This document shows positions 6,374 through 13,501 of a stretch of DNA of 16,417 bases, piece after piece. Within the stretch, counting starts at the first letter, position 1. Each line of letters begins with the position of its first letter. The stretch lies in the NCBI GenBank assembly GCA_003513895.1, contig DOSU01000049.1:1-16417 (forward strand), given 5' to 3'. Origin of the DNA: Rikenellaceae bacterium (GTDB lineage: Bacteria > Bacteroidota > Bacteroidia > Bacteroidales > UBA932). The position numbers and the translations under genes are program-made. A model generated the notes under the pieces. The model did not search any database. It was not told the origin of the DNA and saw only the letters and a program-made list of their open reading frames with translations.

Positions 6374-9300
6374 TTACAGTTTCCTCTTGATCTCAACAAT
6401 TGTATATGCCTCAATAATATCGCCAACTCTAATATCGTTGAATCCGTCGATGTTAAGACCGCAGTCATAACCGGATGCAACCTCTTTAACATCGTCTTTG
6501 AATCTTTTGAGAGAGCCCAGAGATCCTGAATAGATTACAATGCCATCTCTGATAAGTCGTATTTTTGCGTTACGGCTGAGTTTCCCCTCTTTAACCATAC
6601 AGCCTGCAATTGTACCAACCTTAGATATTTTGAATGTTTCACGAACTTCGGCAGTTGAAGTAATTTCTTCCTTCTCTTCCGGAGCAAGCATTCCTTCAAT
6701 ACCGCTTTTAACTTCATTTATTGCATCGTAAATAACCGAGTAAAGTCTTATCTCAATTTGCTCTTTCTCTGCAATCTTACGAGCATTGGTAGAAGGACGA
6801 ACCTGGAATCCAATAATGATTGCATTTGAAGCAGCTGCCAAAAGCACATCGCTTTCCGATATTGCACCTACAGCTTTATGAATAACATTCACATGAACTT
6901 CTTCGGTCGAAAGTTTTATGAGTGAGTCGGCCAATGCTTCAATTGAACCGTCCACGTCGCCTTTAACAATTACATTAAGTTCCTGGAAGTTTCCAATTGC
7001 AATACGGCGGCCAATCTCTTCGAGAGTAATGTGTTTCTGGGTTTTGAGACCCTGAATACGAATGAGTTGTTCGCGTTTGTTTGCTATCTCCCTTGCCTCT
7101 TTCTCATCCTCCATTACATTGAAGACTTCACCTGCGGCAGGTGCTCCGTTAAGACCCAGGATAGAAACAGGAGTAGACGGACCGGCTTCAAGAATTTTTT
7201 GACCGCGTTCGTTGTACATTGCTTTTAATTTCCCGGAATGGCTTCCGCTAAGAATAATGTCTCCCACTCTCATTGTACCGGCTTGAACCAGAACGGTTGC
7301 AAGGTAACCCCTGCCTTTGTCCAGAGAAGATTCAATGACTGTTCCTATTGCTCTTTTATCCGGATTAGCTTTTAAATCCAGCAAGTCCGATTCGAGTAGA
7401 ATTTTTTCGAGTAGTTTTTCAACATTTAAACCTTGTTTGGCCGAAATTTCCTGGCACTGATATTTACCGCCCCAGTCCTCTACCAGAAGATTCATGTTTG
7501 CAAGCTGTTCGCGAATCCTTTCGGCATTTGCTCCGGGCTTGTCTATCTTGTTTATTGCAAAAATCATAGGAACTCCGGCTGCTTGAGCGTGATTGATTGC
7601 TTCGCGTGTTTGAGGCATCACTGCATCGTCTGCTGCAATTATAATAATTGCAAGGTCGGTTACTTTTGCACCACGGGCACGCATCGCTGTAAATGCTTCG
7701 TGTCCTGGTGTATCAAGGAATGTAATTTTCTGCCCCGCCGGAAGCATAACATTGTATGCCCCGATATGCTGGGTAATTCCTCCTGCCTCTCCGGCGATAA
7801 CATTTGCTTTACGGATATAGTCCAGAAGGGATGTTTTTCCGTGGTCTACGTGTCCCATTACGGTACAAATCGGAGGGCGTGTGGAAAGTTTATCCGCTGA
7901 ATCCTCCTCTACCTGAATTGTTCCCTGAAGATCGGCTGTCACAAATTCTACTGTAAAACCAAACTCCTCGGCAACCAGAACCATAGCCTCTGCATCCAGT
8001 CTCTGGTTTATGGAAACCATCAGACCGAGGTTCATGCATGCCTCAATTACCTGAGTTACCGGAACATCCATCATTACTGCCAAATCGTTCACTGTAACAA
8101 ATTCAGTTACCTTGAGAATTGAAGAACTCTGTTCCTGAAGTTCCTGCTCTTCAATCATTTTCTGGCTTGCAACATCTCTTTTATCTCTGCGGTATTTGGA
8201 CCCTTTTGTCTTACCTTTCCCTTCTGTCATCCTTGCATAAGTTTCCTTGATCTGCTTTTGAACCTGATCTTCGTCCACTTCGGCTCTTACCGGTTTAAAA
8301 CGGTCTTTATTAGCTTTCTGAACATGCAGATGTTTTGTGGCCTCTTTTGCAGGAGCCGGTTTTGCTCCTTTTGGCTGATTTTCGCTTTTAACAACAGCTT
8401 TCCGGTCTACACCAATTTCTCTGTTGAGATCGATTCTTTCCTTGCCGCCTTTATGTATTCTCTCCCTTTTACCCTTGTTCACATTTAAAGTAAGTTCGGG
8501 TTTTTTCTTCTCGAACTGAGTTATATCCATGCTGCCGCTTATCTTAAGCCCTGCTAGTTTCTCGAATTTTGTCTCAATGTGTTCAATTGGCACAATTTGG
8601 TTCAAGTCTTGCTCAGTTTGATCAGTTGGTTCTGTAACTGTTTCTTTTGGAGTAGTTTCTACTGGCTTTGAAACAGCTTTCGCTTCTGGTTTATGAATCT
8701 TTTTTGGAGATTTGTTGCGGGGAGTAAGATCCATTTTCCCTAAGATTTTTGGCTCTTCAATTCGCGGAGGAACAATATTTGTTATCTCAGGAACAGGCTC
8801 CTCTTTTACTTCCGGAACCGATTGTGGTTCAGGTTCTACGGATTGAATTTCGGGTTTAACTTCAACCTTAGGTTCTGGTTTTGGTTCTTCCTTTGAAACA
8901 GGGGGAACTACTGGTGCCGGTATTGGAACAGCTGCCGGTTGCGGTACAGATGGGGTTGCCGGCTGAGGTACAGGTTGAGGTACTGGTTGTGATACAGGCT
9001 GATGTACTGGTTGTGGTACAGGTTGAGGTACCGGCTGTGATACAGGTCTTGGAACAGGTTGTTCTGCTACAGGAGCTTTTACAGGCTTGTCGAGATCCAT
9101 TTTACCCACAATTTTTGGCTGAGGTGGTTCAACTATTGAGGTTTTGATAAATACCTCTCTTACAAGAACCTCTTCTTCCCTCTCGTCGTGTTTGTGCTGC
9201 TCGGCTTTGTCTGTTATGTCCTTAACGGTTATTGCCACCTTCTTCGATTGCTCTTTAATGAGCTGTTCCTTGCTAAACTCTTTTTGAATCAAGGCATAAA

Positions 9301-9436
9301 CTTCGGGCGCCAGCTTTGCAGTAGGTGTTAATGCGATATCTATCTTCTTGTTTTTAAGAAAATCCGCCAGGGTCCCCATACCGATGTTGAATTCCTTAAG
9401 AACTATATTTACTCTTTTATTTTCGCTCTCTGTCAT
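6374..9436 (-). CDS. infB: Translation initiation factor IF-2
   Basis: IF-2 is the GTPase that places initiator tRNA on the ribosome and promotes subunit joining. The 1020-residue protein has the long N-terminal extension common in Bacteroidota. Residues about 1-60 form a small IF2 N-terminal subdomain. Residues about 100-430 are low in complexity and rich in Pro, Lys and Glu, with a PVxQ tandem repeat at 127-158 and three KIxGxMD motifs. A second conserved IF2_N domain is near 443-500. The G domain follows with GHVDHGKT (528-535), GGITQHIG (552-559), DTPGHEAF (575-582) and NKID (629-632). Domains II, III and the C-terminal fMet-tRNA-binding part complete the protein. The ATG is 14 bases after the nusA stop, so it is translated from the rimP-nusA-infB transcript. 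The gene ends 21 bases before the shared terminator hairpin. It is intact. Confidence 0.97.
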   Translation of the reverse strand: MTESENKRVNIVLKEFNIGMGTLADFLKNKKIDIALTPTAKLAPEVYALIQKEFSKEQLIKEQSKKVAITVKDITDKAEQHKHDEREEEVLVREVFIKTSIVEPPQPKIVGKMDLDKPVKAPVAEQPVPRPVSQPVPQPVPQPVHQPVSQPVPQPVPQPATPSVPQPAAVPIPAPVVPPVSKEEPKPEPKVEVKPEIQSVEPEPQSVPEVKEEPVPEITNIVPPRIEEPKILGKMDLTPRNKSPKKIHKPEAKAVSKPVETTPKETVTEPTDQTEQDLNQIVPIEHIETKFEKLAGLKISGSMDITQFEKKKPELTLNVNKGKRERIHKGGKERIDLNREIGVDRKAVVKSENQPKGAKPAPAKEATKHLHVQKANKDRFKPVRAEVDEDQVQKQIKETYARMTEGKGKTKGSKYRRDKRDVASQKMIEEQELQEQSSSILKVTEFVTVNDLAVMMDVPVTQVIEACMNLGLMVSINQRLDAEAMVLVAEEFGFTVEFVTADLQGTIQVEEDSADKLSTRPPICTVMGHVDHGKTSLLDYIRKANVIAGEAGGITQHIGAYNVMLPAGQKITFLDTPGHEAFTAMRARGAKVTDLAIIIIAADDAVMPQTREAINHAQAAGVPMIFAINKIDKPGANAERIREQLANMNLLVEDWGGKYQCQEISAKQGLNVEKLLEKILLESDLLDLKANPDKRAIGTVIESSLDKGRGYLATVLVQAGTMRVGDIILSGSHSGKLKAMYNERGQKILEAGPSTPVSILGLNGAPAAGEVFNVMEDEKEAREIANKREQLIRIQGLKTQKHITLEEIGRRIAIGNFQELNVIVKGDVDGSIEALADSLIKLSTEEVHVNVIHKAVGAISESDVLLAAASNAIIIGFQVRPSTNARKIAEKEQIEIRLYSVIYDAINEVKSGIEGMLAPEEKEEITSTAEVRETFKISKVGTIAGCMVKEGKLSRNAKIRLIRDGIVIYSGSLGSLKRFKDDVKEVASGYDCGLNIDGFNDIRVGDIIEAYTIVEIKRKL
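8522..9118 (-). repeat. Three dispersed copies of a KIxGxMD peptide motif in the IF-2 N-terminal extension
   Basis: PKIVGKMDL (residues 107-115, 9092-9118), PKILGKMDL (229-237, 8726-8752) and LKISGSMDI (297-305, 8522-8548) share the pattern K-I-x-G-x-M-D-[LI] inside otherwise low-complexity sequence. The spacing is uneven (122 and 68 residues). Preservation of this short pattern in a disordered region suggests a repeated linear motif, perhaps for binding; its role is not known to me. Confidence 0.75.
8963..9058 (-). repeat. 12-bp tandem repeat encoding PV[PSH]Q in IF-2
   Basis: Eight 12-base units fill exactly 96 bases and encode residues 127-158 as PVPR, PVSQ, PVPQ, PVPQ, PVHQ, PVSQ, PVPQ, PVPQ. 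Units 2-4 and 6-8 repeat the S, P, P order and differ at only four of 36 bases, which points to a 48-bp duplication built from 12-bp units. The unit is a multiple of three, so copy-number changes keep the frame. Confidence 0.85.
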
Positions 9437-9450
9437 ATTTAGCCTCTACT

Positions 9451-10689
9451 TTAATTACTCTCTTCAAATTCTGAACTTAAAATTTTCTTAACCTCTTGAA
9501 CAGTTTCCAGTTCCAGGTCAGCTCTTCTTGCTATCTCAGTATCAGAAATTGCCAGAACATTCTTTGCGGTATCACACCCGATTGACCGGAGGGCTTCAAT
9601 AACCCAGCTGTCAATTTCGTCTGTAAATTCAGAGAGAAGAACGTCGTCTTCGTCCTCTTCGATTTCGCGGAATACCTCAATCTCCATCCCAACAAGCTGT
9701 CCGGCAAGTTTAATGTTGCTGCCTCCTTTACCTATTGCAAGAGATACATCGCCCGGGTTGAGCGATACAAATACCCTTTTTGATTCCTCATTTATCTTTA
9801 TGGAAGATATTTTGGCAGGGCTGAGTGCTCTTTGAATAAGCAACTGCATATTGGATGTCCAGTTTATGATATCAATATTTTCGTTTCTTAACTCTTTTAC
9901 GATTCCGTGTATCCTTGAACCTTTTACTCCAACGCATGCTCCAACCGGGTCAATACGTTCGTCATAAGATTCAACTGCAACTTTTGCTCTCTCTCCGGGG
10001 ATACGAACAATTTTCTTGATTGTGATGAGACCATCAAAAATTTCAGGAACCTCTTGTTCAAATAGTCTTTCCAAAAATTCATTGGCAGTCCTGGAAAGGA
10101 TAATCACAGGATTGTTGTTTTTCATATCAACTCTTGCAACCACGGCTCTTACAGTATCTGCCTTACGGAAGAAATCCGAAGGAATTTGTTCTGTTTTTGG
10201 GAGTAAAAGTTCGTTCCCGTCTTCGTCCATGATGAGAACCTCTTTCTTCCAAACCTGATAAACTTCGCCTACGACAATTTCGCCAATCTTCTCTTTATAT
10301 TTATTAAAGAGATTTGCCTTTTCAATATCCATAATTCTTCCGGACAAATTCTGACGAAGATTAAGGATACCTCTGCGACCGAATGCTGCAAGTTTCACCT
10401 CTTCGGGGTAAAATTCCCCAACAGTGTATGAATCATCTGTTTTTGAAACTTCTTCAAGTGAGATTTGAGTATTTGGGTCTTCTACGACCTCCACAACTTC
10501 ACGGTTTCTCCATATTTCAAAGTCTCCTTTGTCTATGTTGATGATAATGTCAAAATTCTCGGCAGTTCCATACATTTTTATGAGCTGATTACGGAAGATG
10601 TCTTCCAAAACACTCATCATTGTAGTACGGTCTATGTTTTTAAGTTCTTTAAATTCAGCAAATGTGCTAATTAAATTTAACCCTTCCAT
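9451..10689 (-). CDS. nusA: Transcription termination/antitermination factor NusA
   Basis: NusA binds RNA polymerase and modulates pausing, hairpin termination and antitermination. The 412-residue product is shorter than E. coli NusA (495), as is normal where the duplicated acidic C-terminal repeats are absent or reduced. The N-terminal polymerase-binding domain spans about 1-130 and the S1 domain about 133-202. KH1 includes ERIDPVGACVGVKGSRI (244-260), the best family signature, and KH2 includes IGKGGSNIKLAG (319-330). A very acidic linker (EIEEDEDD, 342-349) leads to one helix-hairpin-helix-like segment (about 357-405). It lies 22 bases after rimP and 14 bases before infB, the classical operon order. 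In E. coli NusA feeds back on this operon; the hairpin in the rimP leader makes a similar loop possible here, but that is inference. Confidence 0.96.
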   Translation of the reverse strand: MEGLNLISTFAEFKELKNIDRTTMMSVLEDIFRNQLIKMYGTAENFDIIINIDKGDFEIWRNREVVEVVEDPNTQISLEEVSKTDDSYTVGEFYPEEVKLAAFGRRGILNLRQNLSGRIMDIEKANLFNKYKEKIGEIVVGEVYQVWKKEVLIMDEDGNELLLPKTEQIPSDFFRKADTVRAVVARVDMKNNNPVIILSRTANEFLERLFEQEVPEIFDGLITIKKIVRIPGERAKVAVESYDERIDPVGACVGVKGSRIHGIVKELRNENIDIINWTSNMQLLIQRALSPAKISSIKINEESKRVFVSLNPGDVSLAIGKGGSNIKLAGQLVGMEIEVFREIEEDEDDVLLSEFTDEIDSWVIEALRSIGCDTAKNVLAISDTEIARRADLELETVQEVKKILSSEFEESN

Positions 10690-10711
10690 ATTAGGTAAGT
10701 TCCTTTAAATA

Positions 10712-11179
10712 TTACTTGAAATTTATTACTGGCTTTGTGCTTTTTATATCGCTGAGGTTATAAAACTGCCTCACTTCGATCTTTTCCTTTTTCTTCTTCC
10801 CCTCTACTTTCTCGCTTTTAAAGAAAGAGAGTTCAATACTGTCTTCACGGGCATCTGTAAGGATTGCCTTTTGTTTGGTTCCGCTTTTAAATACTACTTC
10901 AACCTCTTCTCCAATAAACTTCTGATACTGTCGGAAAACCTTAAATGGCTGGTCAAGTCCGGCAGAAGTAACAGTTAATGAGAAGTCTTCGGATTCTCTG
11001 TCCAGGCCGGCTTCTATAATTTTACTAATCTCAATGCAGTTGTTGAGATCTACCTTTTCCATTGAATCGACAGTCACCTCAATGTCGTTATCTACACTAG
11101 CAGTTATTTCAACAAGGAAAAGTGAATTGTCTGCCAGATATTTATCAATGAGGTTTGAGATATTTTCTTTGTGTATCAT
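10712..11179 (-). CDS. rimP: Ribosome maturation factor RimP
   Basis: RimP assists maturation of the 30S subunit. The 155-residue protein has the expected size. The N-terminal alpha/beta domain covers residues about 1-80 and ends in TSAGLDQPF (71-79), the RimP signature (S-x-G-[LI]-[DE]-x-[PV]-[LF]). The C-terminal SH3-like domain covers about 83-155, with a Lys-rich insertion at 122-133. Sequence similarity in this family is low, so position matters: it directly precedes nusA and infB, as in most bacteria. It is the first gene after the promoter at 11242-11272 and begins about 20 bases downstream of a leader hairpin. Confidence 0.93.
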   Translation of the reverse strand: MIHKENISNLIDKYLADNSLFLVEITASVDNDIEVTVDSMEKVDLNNCIEISKIIEAGLDRESEDFSLTVTSAGLDQPFKVFRQYQKFIGEEVEVVFKSGTKQKAILTDAREDSIELSFFKSEKVEGKKKKEKIEVRQFYNLSDIKSTKPVINFK

Positions 11180-11197
11180 ATCTGTAAATGTAATAAA

Positions 11198-11219
11198 TAA
11201 GGGGACTGCCGTCCCCTTA
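11198..11219 (-). promoter_or_regulatory. Perfect hairpin in the rimP-nusA-infB leader, candidate attenuator
   Basis: Arms TAAGGGGAC (11198-11206) and GTCCCCTTA (11211-11219) pair perfectly over 9 bp around a 4-base loop. In the minus-strand transcript the stem would begin roughly 17 bases after the predicted start and is followed by a U/A-rich run (UUAUUUAUUACAUUU) up to the rimP ATG region. This resembles an intrinsic terminator placed before the operon, that is, an attenuator. It cannot end an upstream gene, because the neighbouring genes point away on both sides. Confidence 0.65.
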
Positions 11220-11241
11220 AATCCTTTTCGCTATACCGTTG

Positions 11242-11272
11242 CAAATATAGTCAATATATTTTTTATTCCAAA
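11242..11272 (-). promoter_or_regulatory. Promoter of rimP-nusA-infB
   Basis: On the minus strand TTTG (11269-11272) is followed by 19 bases and then TATATTTG (11242-11249). This matches the full Bacteroides-type promoter (TTTG, 19-21 bp, TAnnTTTG) in both boxes and in spacing. Transcription should start near 11236, giving a leader of about 57 bases that includes the hairpin at 11198-11219. It is the best promoter match in the window. Confidence 0.8.
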
Positions 11273-11287
11273 ATATTTTTTATTTGA

Positions 11288-11295
11288 TAACTTTA
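11288..11295 (+). promoter_or_regulatory. Weak candidate -7 element for the HD-domain gene
   Basis: TAACTTTA fits TAnnTTTG at all but the last base and ends only 4 bases before the ATG at 11300, so transcription would begin at or very near the start codon. An alternative, TTTATTTG at 11279-11286, has one mismatch. Neither has a -33 TTTG at the right distance. Confidence 0.3.
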
Positions 11296-11299
11296 CGTT

Positions 11300-12463
11300 A
11301 TGAGAAAAACCTATAAAATTATCAATGACCCGGTTCATGGGTTTATTAATATTCCGGAGGGGCTTATTCTGGATATTATTCAACACCCATATTTCCAGAG
11401 GCTAAAAGACATTAAGCAATTGGGCCTTACCAATTTTGTATATCCCGGAGCTTGTCACTCCAGGCTTAGCCATGCTCTCGGGGCAATGCACCTGATGAAA
11501 GAGGCAATTGGTGTGCTAAGGTCTAAAGAAATAGCTATTTCGGATCACGATGAAGAGCAGGCGATGGCCGCAATTCTTCTTCACGACATTGGGCACGGAC
11601 CTTTTAGCCATGCACTCGAAAACAATATAATAAAGGGAATTTCTCATGAAGAGATATCTCTTGCATTAATGCATGAGATGAACAGCGAAATGGGCGGAAG
11701 GCTTTCCGATGCAATTGATATTTTTACGGGAACACATTCAAAAAAATTTCTTCATCAGCTTGTTTCCAGTCAGCTTGATGTAGATCGCCTGGATTATCTC
11801 CGAAGAGACAGTTTTTTCTCGGGAGTTGCCGAAGGGATGATAGGACATGAAAGAATCATCAAGATGATGACTGTTCACAACAACGACCTGGTAATTGAAG
11901 AGAAGGGAATATATTCGATTGAGAAATTTCTGATTTCCCGCAGACTGATGTACTGGCAGGTTTATTTGCACAAAACAGTTATTGCTGCCGAACAGCTTCT
12001 TATTAAAATATTAATTCGGGCAAGAGAATTGGTTGCTGCAGGAGAAATTCTTCCGGGTTCTCCTCCTCTCTTGTTTTTCCTTGCGAACACATTTTGTGGG
12101 GATAGTCTTCTGAATAAAGATGTTTTATCCCGGTTTACCCGGCTGGATGATTCTGATGTAATGTGTGCAACTAAACAGTGGCAATTTGCAGAGGACAAAA
12201 CATTGTCGGTACTTTGCACGATGCTCGTTCACAGGAAACTTCCCAGGATAATACTCTCGGCAACGCCTTTCGATGGCACAACTTTTGACGGCATAACCGG
12301 AGAAGTCCAGAACAAAGGTTACGACACTAATGAGGAGGACATAAAAATTCTCTCAAAAAATGGCGAGATAAATGATATTTACAAGATATCGGATATGTTA
12401 TCGGCAAAAGCATTTTCTCAAATCACAAAAAAGTATTTTCTTTGCACCCCTAAAACTTTATGA
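11300..12463 (+). CDS. HD-domain phosphohydrolase (dNTPase-like)
   Basis: The 387-residue protein belongs to the HD superfamily of metal-dependent phosphohydrolases, nearest to the dGTPase-like group often annotated only as HD-domain protein. The N-terminal motif INDPVHGFI (8-16) is typical of this group. Metal-site candidates are the histidines of CHSRLSHALG (52-61), HDIGHGPFSHALE (95-107, with the HD pair H95-D96) and the aspartates of LDVDRLDYLRRDS (159-171). The substrate is unknown; nucleotide triphosphates are a family-based guess. It is cytoplasmic, with no signal peptide. It lies 4 bases upstream of lpxD and so is probably co-transcribed with it. As far as I recall this pairing occurs elsewhere in Bacteroidota. 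The start is 120 bases from the divergent rimP. It appears complete. Confidence 0.88.
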   Translation: MRKTYKIINDPVHGFINIPEGLILDIIQHPYFQRLKDIKQLGLTNFVYPGACHSRLSHALGAMHLMKEAIGVLRSKEIAISDHDEEQAMAAILLHDIGHGPFSHALENNIIKGISHEEISLALMHEMNSEMGGRLSDAIDIFTGTHSKKFLHQLVSSQLDVDRLDYLRRDSFFSGVAEGMIGHERIIKMMTVHNNDLVIEEKGIYSIEKFLISRRLMYWQVYLHKTVIAAEQLLIKILIRARELVAAGEILPGSPPLLFFLANTFCGDSLLNKDVLSRFTRLDDSDVMCATKQWQFAEDKTLSVLCTMLVHRKLPRIILSATPFDGTTFDGITGEVQNKGYDTNEEDIKILSKNGEINDIYKISDMLSAKAFSQITKKYFLCTPKTL

Positions 12464-12467
12464 AATA

Positions 12468-13457
12468 ATGGAACTAACTGCCCAAACCATAGCTGACTAT
12501 CTTAAAGGAGAAGTTGTTGGAGACTCTAATATAAAAGTAAAGTCGGTTGCAAGGATAGAGCAGGGAAAGGCTGGAGATTTATGCTTTCTGGCCAATCCAA
12601 AATATGAGAATTTCCTTTATTCAACAAAGGCCAGTATCATTTTGGTAAATAAAAGTTTTGAGCCTAAAGAGAGCATTTCTATTACTCTTGTTAAAGTAGA
12701 TGATGCATATCAGTCTATTGCATCAATCCTTAGTCTTTTCAACTCAATGAAATCGGCAACAAGAAGAGGAAGGTCATGGAGAGCAAGCATTGCTTTTAGT
12801 GCAAAGCTGGGCAAGGGTTCATATGTTGGAGCAGGAGCATTTATTGGTAAAAAATCCATTATTGCTGCAGGCGCACAGATTCACCCTCAGGTCTTTATTG
12901 GCGATAGTGTTTCGATAGGCGAGAATTCAATTATTTTTCCGGGTGTAAGAATTTACAATGGTTGTGTTGTTGGAGCAAACTGCATAATCCATTCTAATGC
13001 AGTAATCGGGTCCGATGGTTTTGGATTTGCACCTTCACCGGACGGATCTTATAAAAAGATTCCTCAAACCGGAAATGTTGTTCTCGAGGACGATGTGGAA
13101 ATTGGAGCAAATACTACAATTGACAGAGCTACTATGGGTTCGACTATAATCCGAAAGGGAGTTAAACTGGATAATCTCATACAAATAGCACATAATGTGG
13201 AAATAGGTGAGAATACAGTTATTGCTGCTTTGACAGGAGTGGCAGGATCGGCAAAAGTTGGAAAGGATTGCCAGATAGGGGGGCAGGTTGGAATTTCCGG
13301 TCATATTACCATTCCCGACAATACAAAAATTGGTGCACAGGCCGGTATTATGAGTTCTGTTAAAAACAGCGGAGAAACACTCCTTGGCTCGCCTGCATTT
13401 GATGCAAAAGAGTTCTTCAGAGCATACAGTGTATTTAAAAAATTACATAAACAGTAA
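12468..13457 (+). CDS. lpxD: UDP-3-O-acylglucosamine N-acyltransferase
   Basis: LpxD adds the N-linked 3-hydroxyacyl chain in the third step of lipid A synthesis. I chose the ATG at 12468, not the upstream in-frame ATG at 12372: MELTAQTIADYLKGEV is the usual LpxD N-terminus, and the extra 32 codons lie inside the HD gene. This gives 329 residues, close to the usual 340. Residues 1-95 are the uridine-binding N-terminal domain. Residues about 105-300 form a left-handed beta helix of hexapeptide repeats. Diagnostic segments are GSDGFGFA (181-188) and IAHNVEIGENT (240-250), whose histidine H242 corresponds to the catalytic His239 of E. coli. A short C-terminal helix follows (311-329). It is 4 bases from the HD gene and 44 bases from lpxC-fabZ. 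Confidence 0.96.
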   Translation: MELTAQTIADYLKGEVVGDSNIKVKSVARIEQGKAGDLCFLANPKYENFLYSTKASIILVNKSFEPKESISITLVKVDDAYQSIASILSLFNSMKSATRRGRSWRASIAFSAKLGKGSYVGAGAFIGKKSIIAAGAQIHPQVFIGDSVSIGENSIIFPGVRIYNGCVVGANCIIHSNAVIGSDGFGFAPSPDGSYKKIPQTGNVVLEDDVEIGANTTIDRATMGSTIIRKGVKLDNLIQIAHNVEIGENTVIAALTGVAGSAKVGKDCQIGGQVGISGHITIPDNTKIGAQAGIMSSVKNSGETLLGSPAFDAKEFFRAYSVFKKLHKQ

Positions 13458-13465
13458 TATTTTTT

Positions 13466-13473
13466 TATCTTTG
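13466..13473 (+). promoter_or_regulatory. Probable -7 promoter element for lpxC-fabZ
   Basis: TATCTTTG in the 44-base gap after lpxD matches TAnnTTTG exactly and would start transcription near 13478, about 24 bases before the lpxC ATG. No clear -33 TTTG is visible. It suggests that lpxC-fabZ, lpxA and the WbqC-family gene can be transcribed apart from lpxD. Confidence 0.5.
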
Positions 13474-13501
13474 CCAAGTTTAATACATCCCAAAAATATT
13501 T

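Noticed and set aside
7433..7900. Cysteine-rich 155-codon open frame antisense to infB
   Set aside because: It lies wholly inside the conserved G-domain region of infB, has no recognisable domain, and its composition follows from reading infB backwards.
9451..10689. NusA truncated at the C-terminus
   Set aside because: The 412-residue length is normal for lineages lacking the second acidic repeat; all N-terminal, S1 and KH motifs are present.
11198..11219. Hairpin as a bidirectional gene-end terminator
   Set aside because: The flanking genes diverge, so no gene ends here; a leader element is the better reading.
12372..12467. Longer lpxD start at 12372
   Set aside because: The extra 32 codons overlap the HD gene in another frame and do not resemble LpxD; MELTAQTIADYLKG at 12468 is the family N-terminus.
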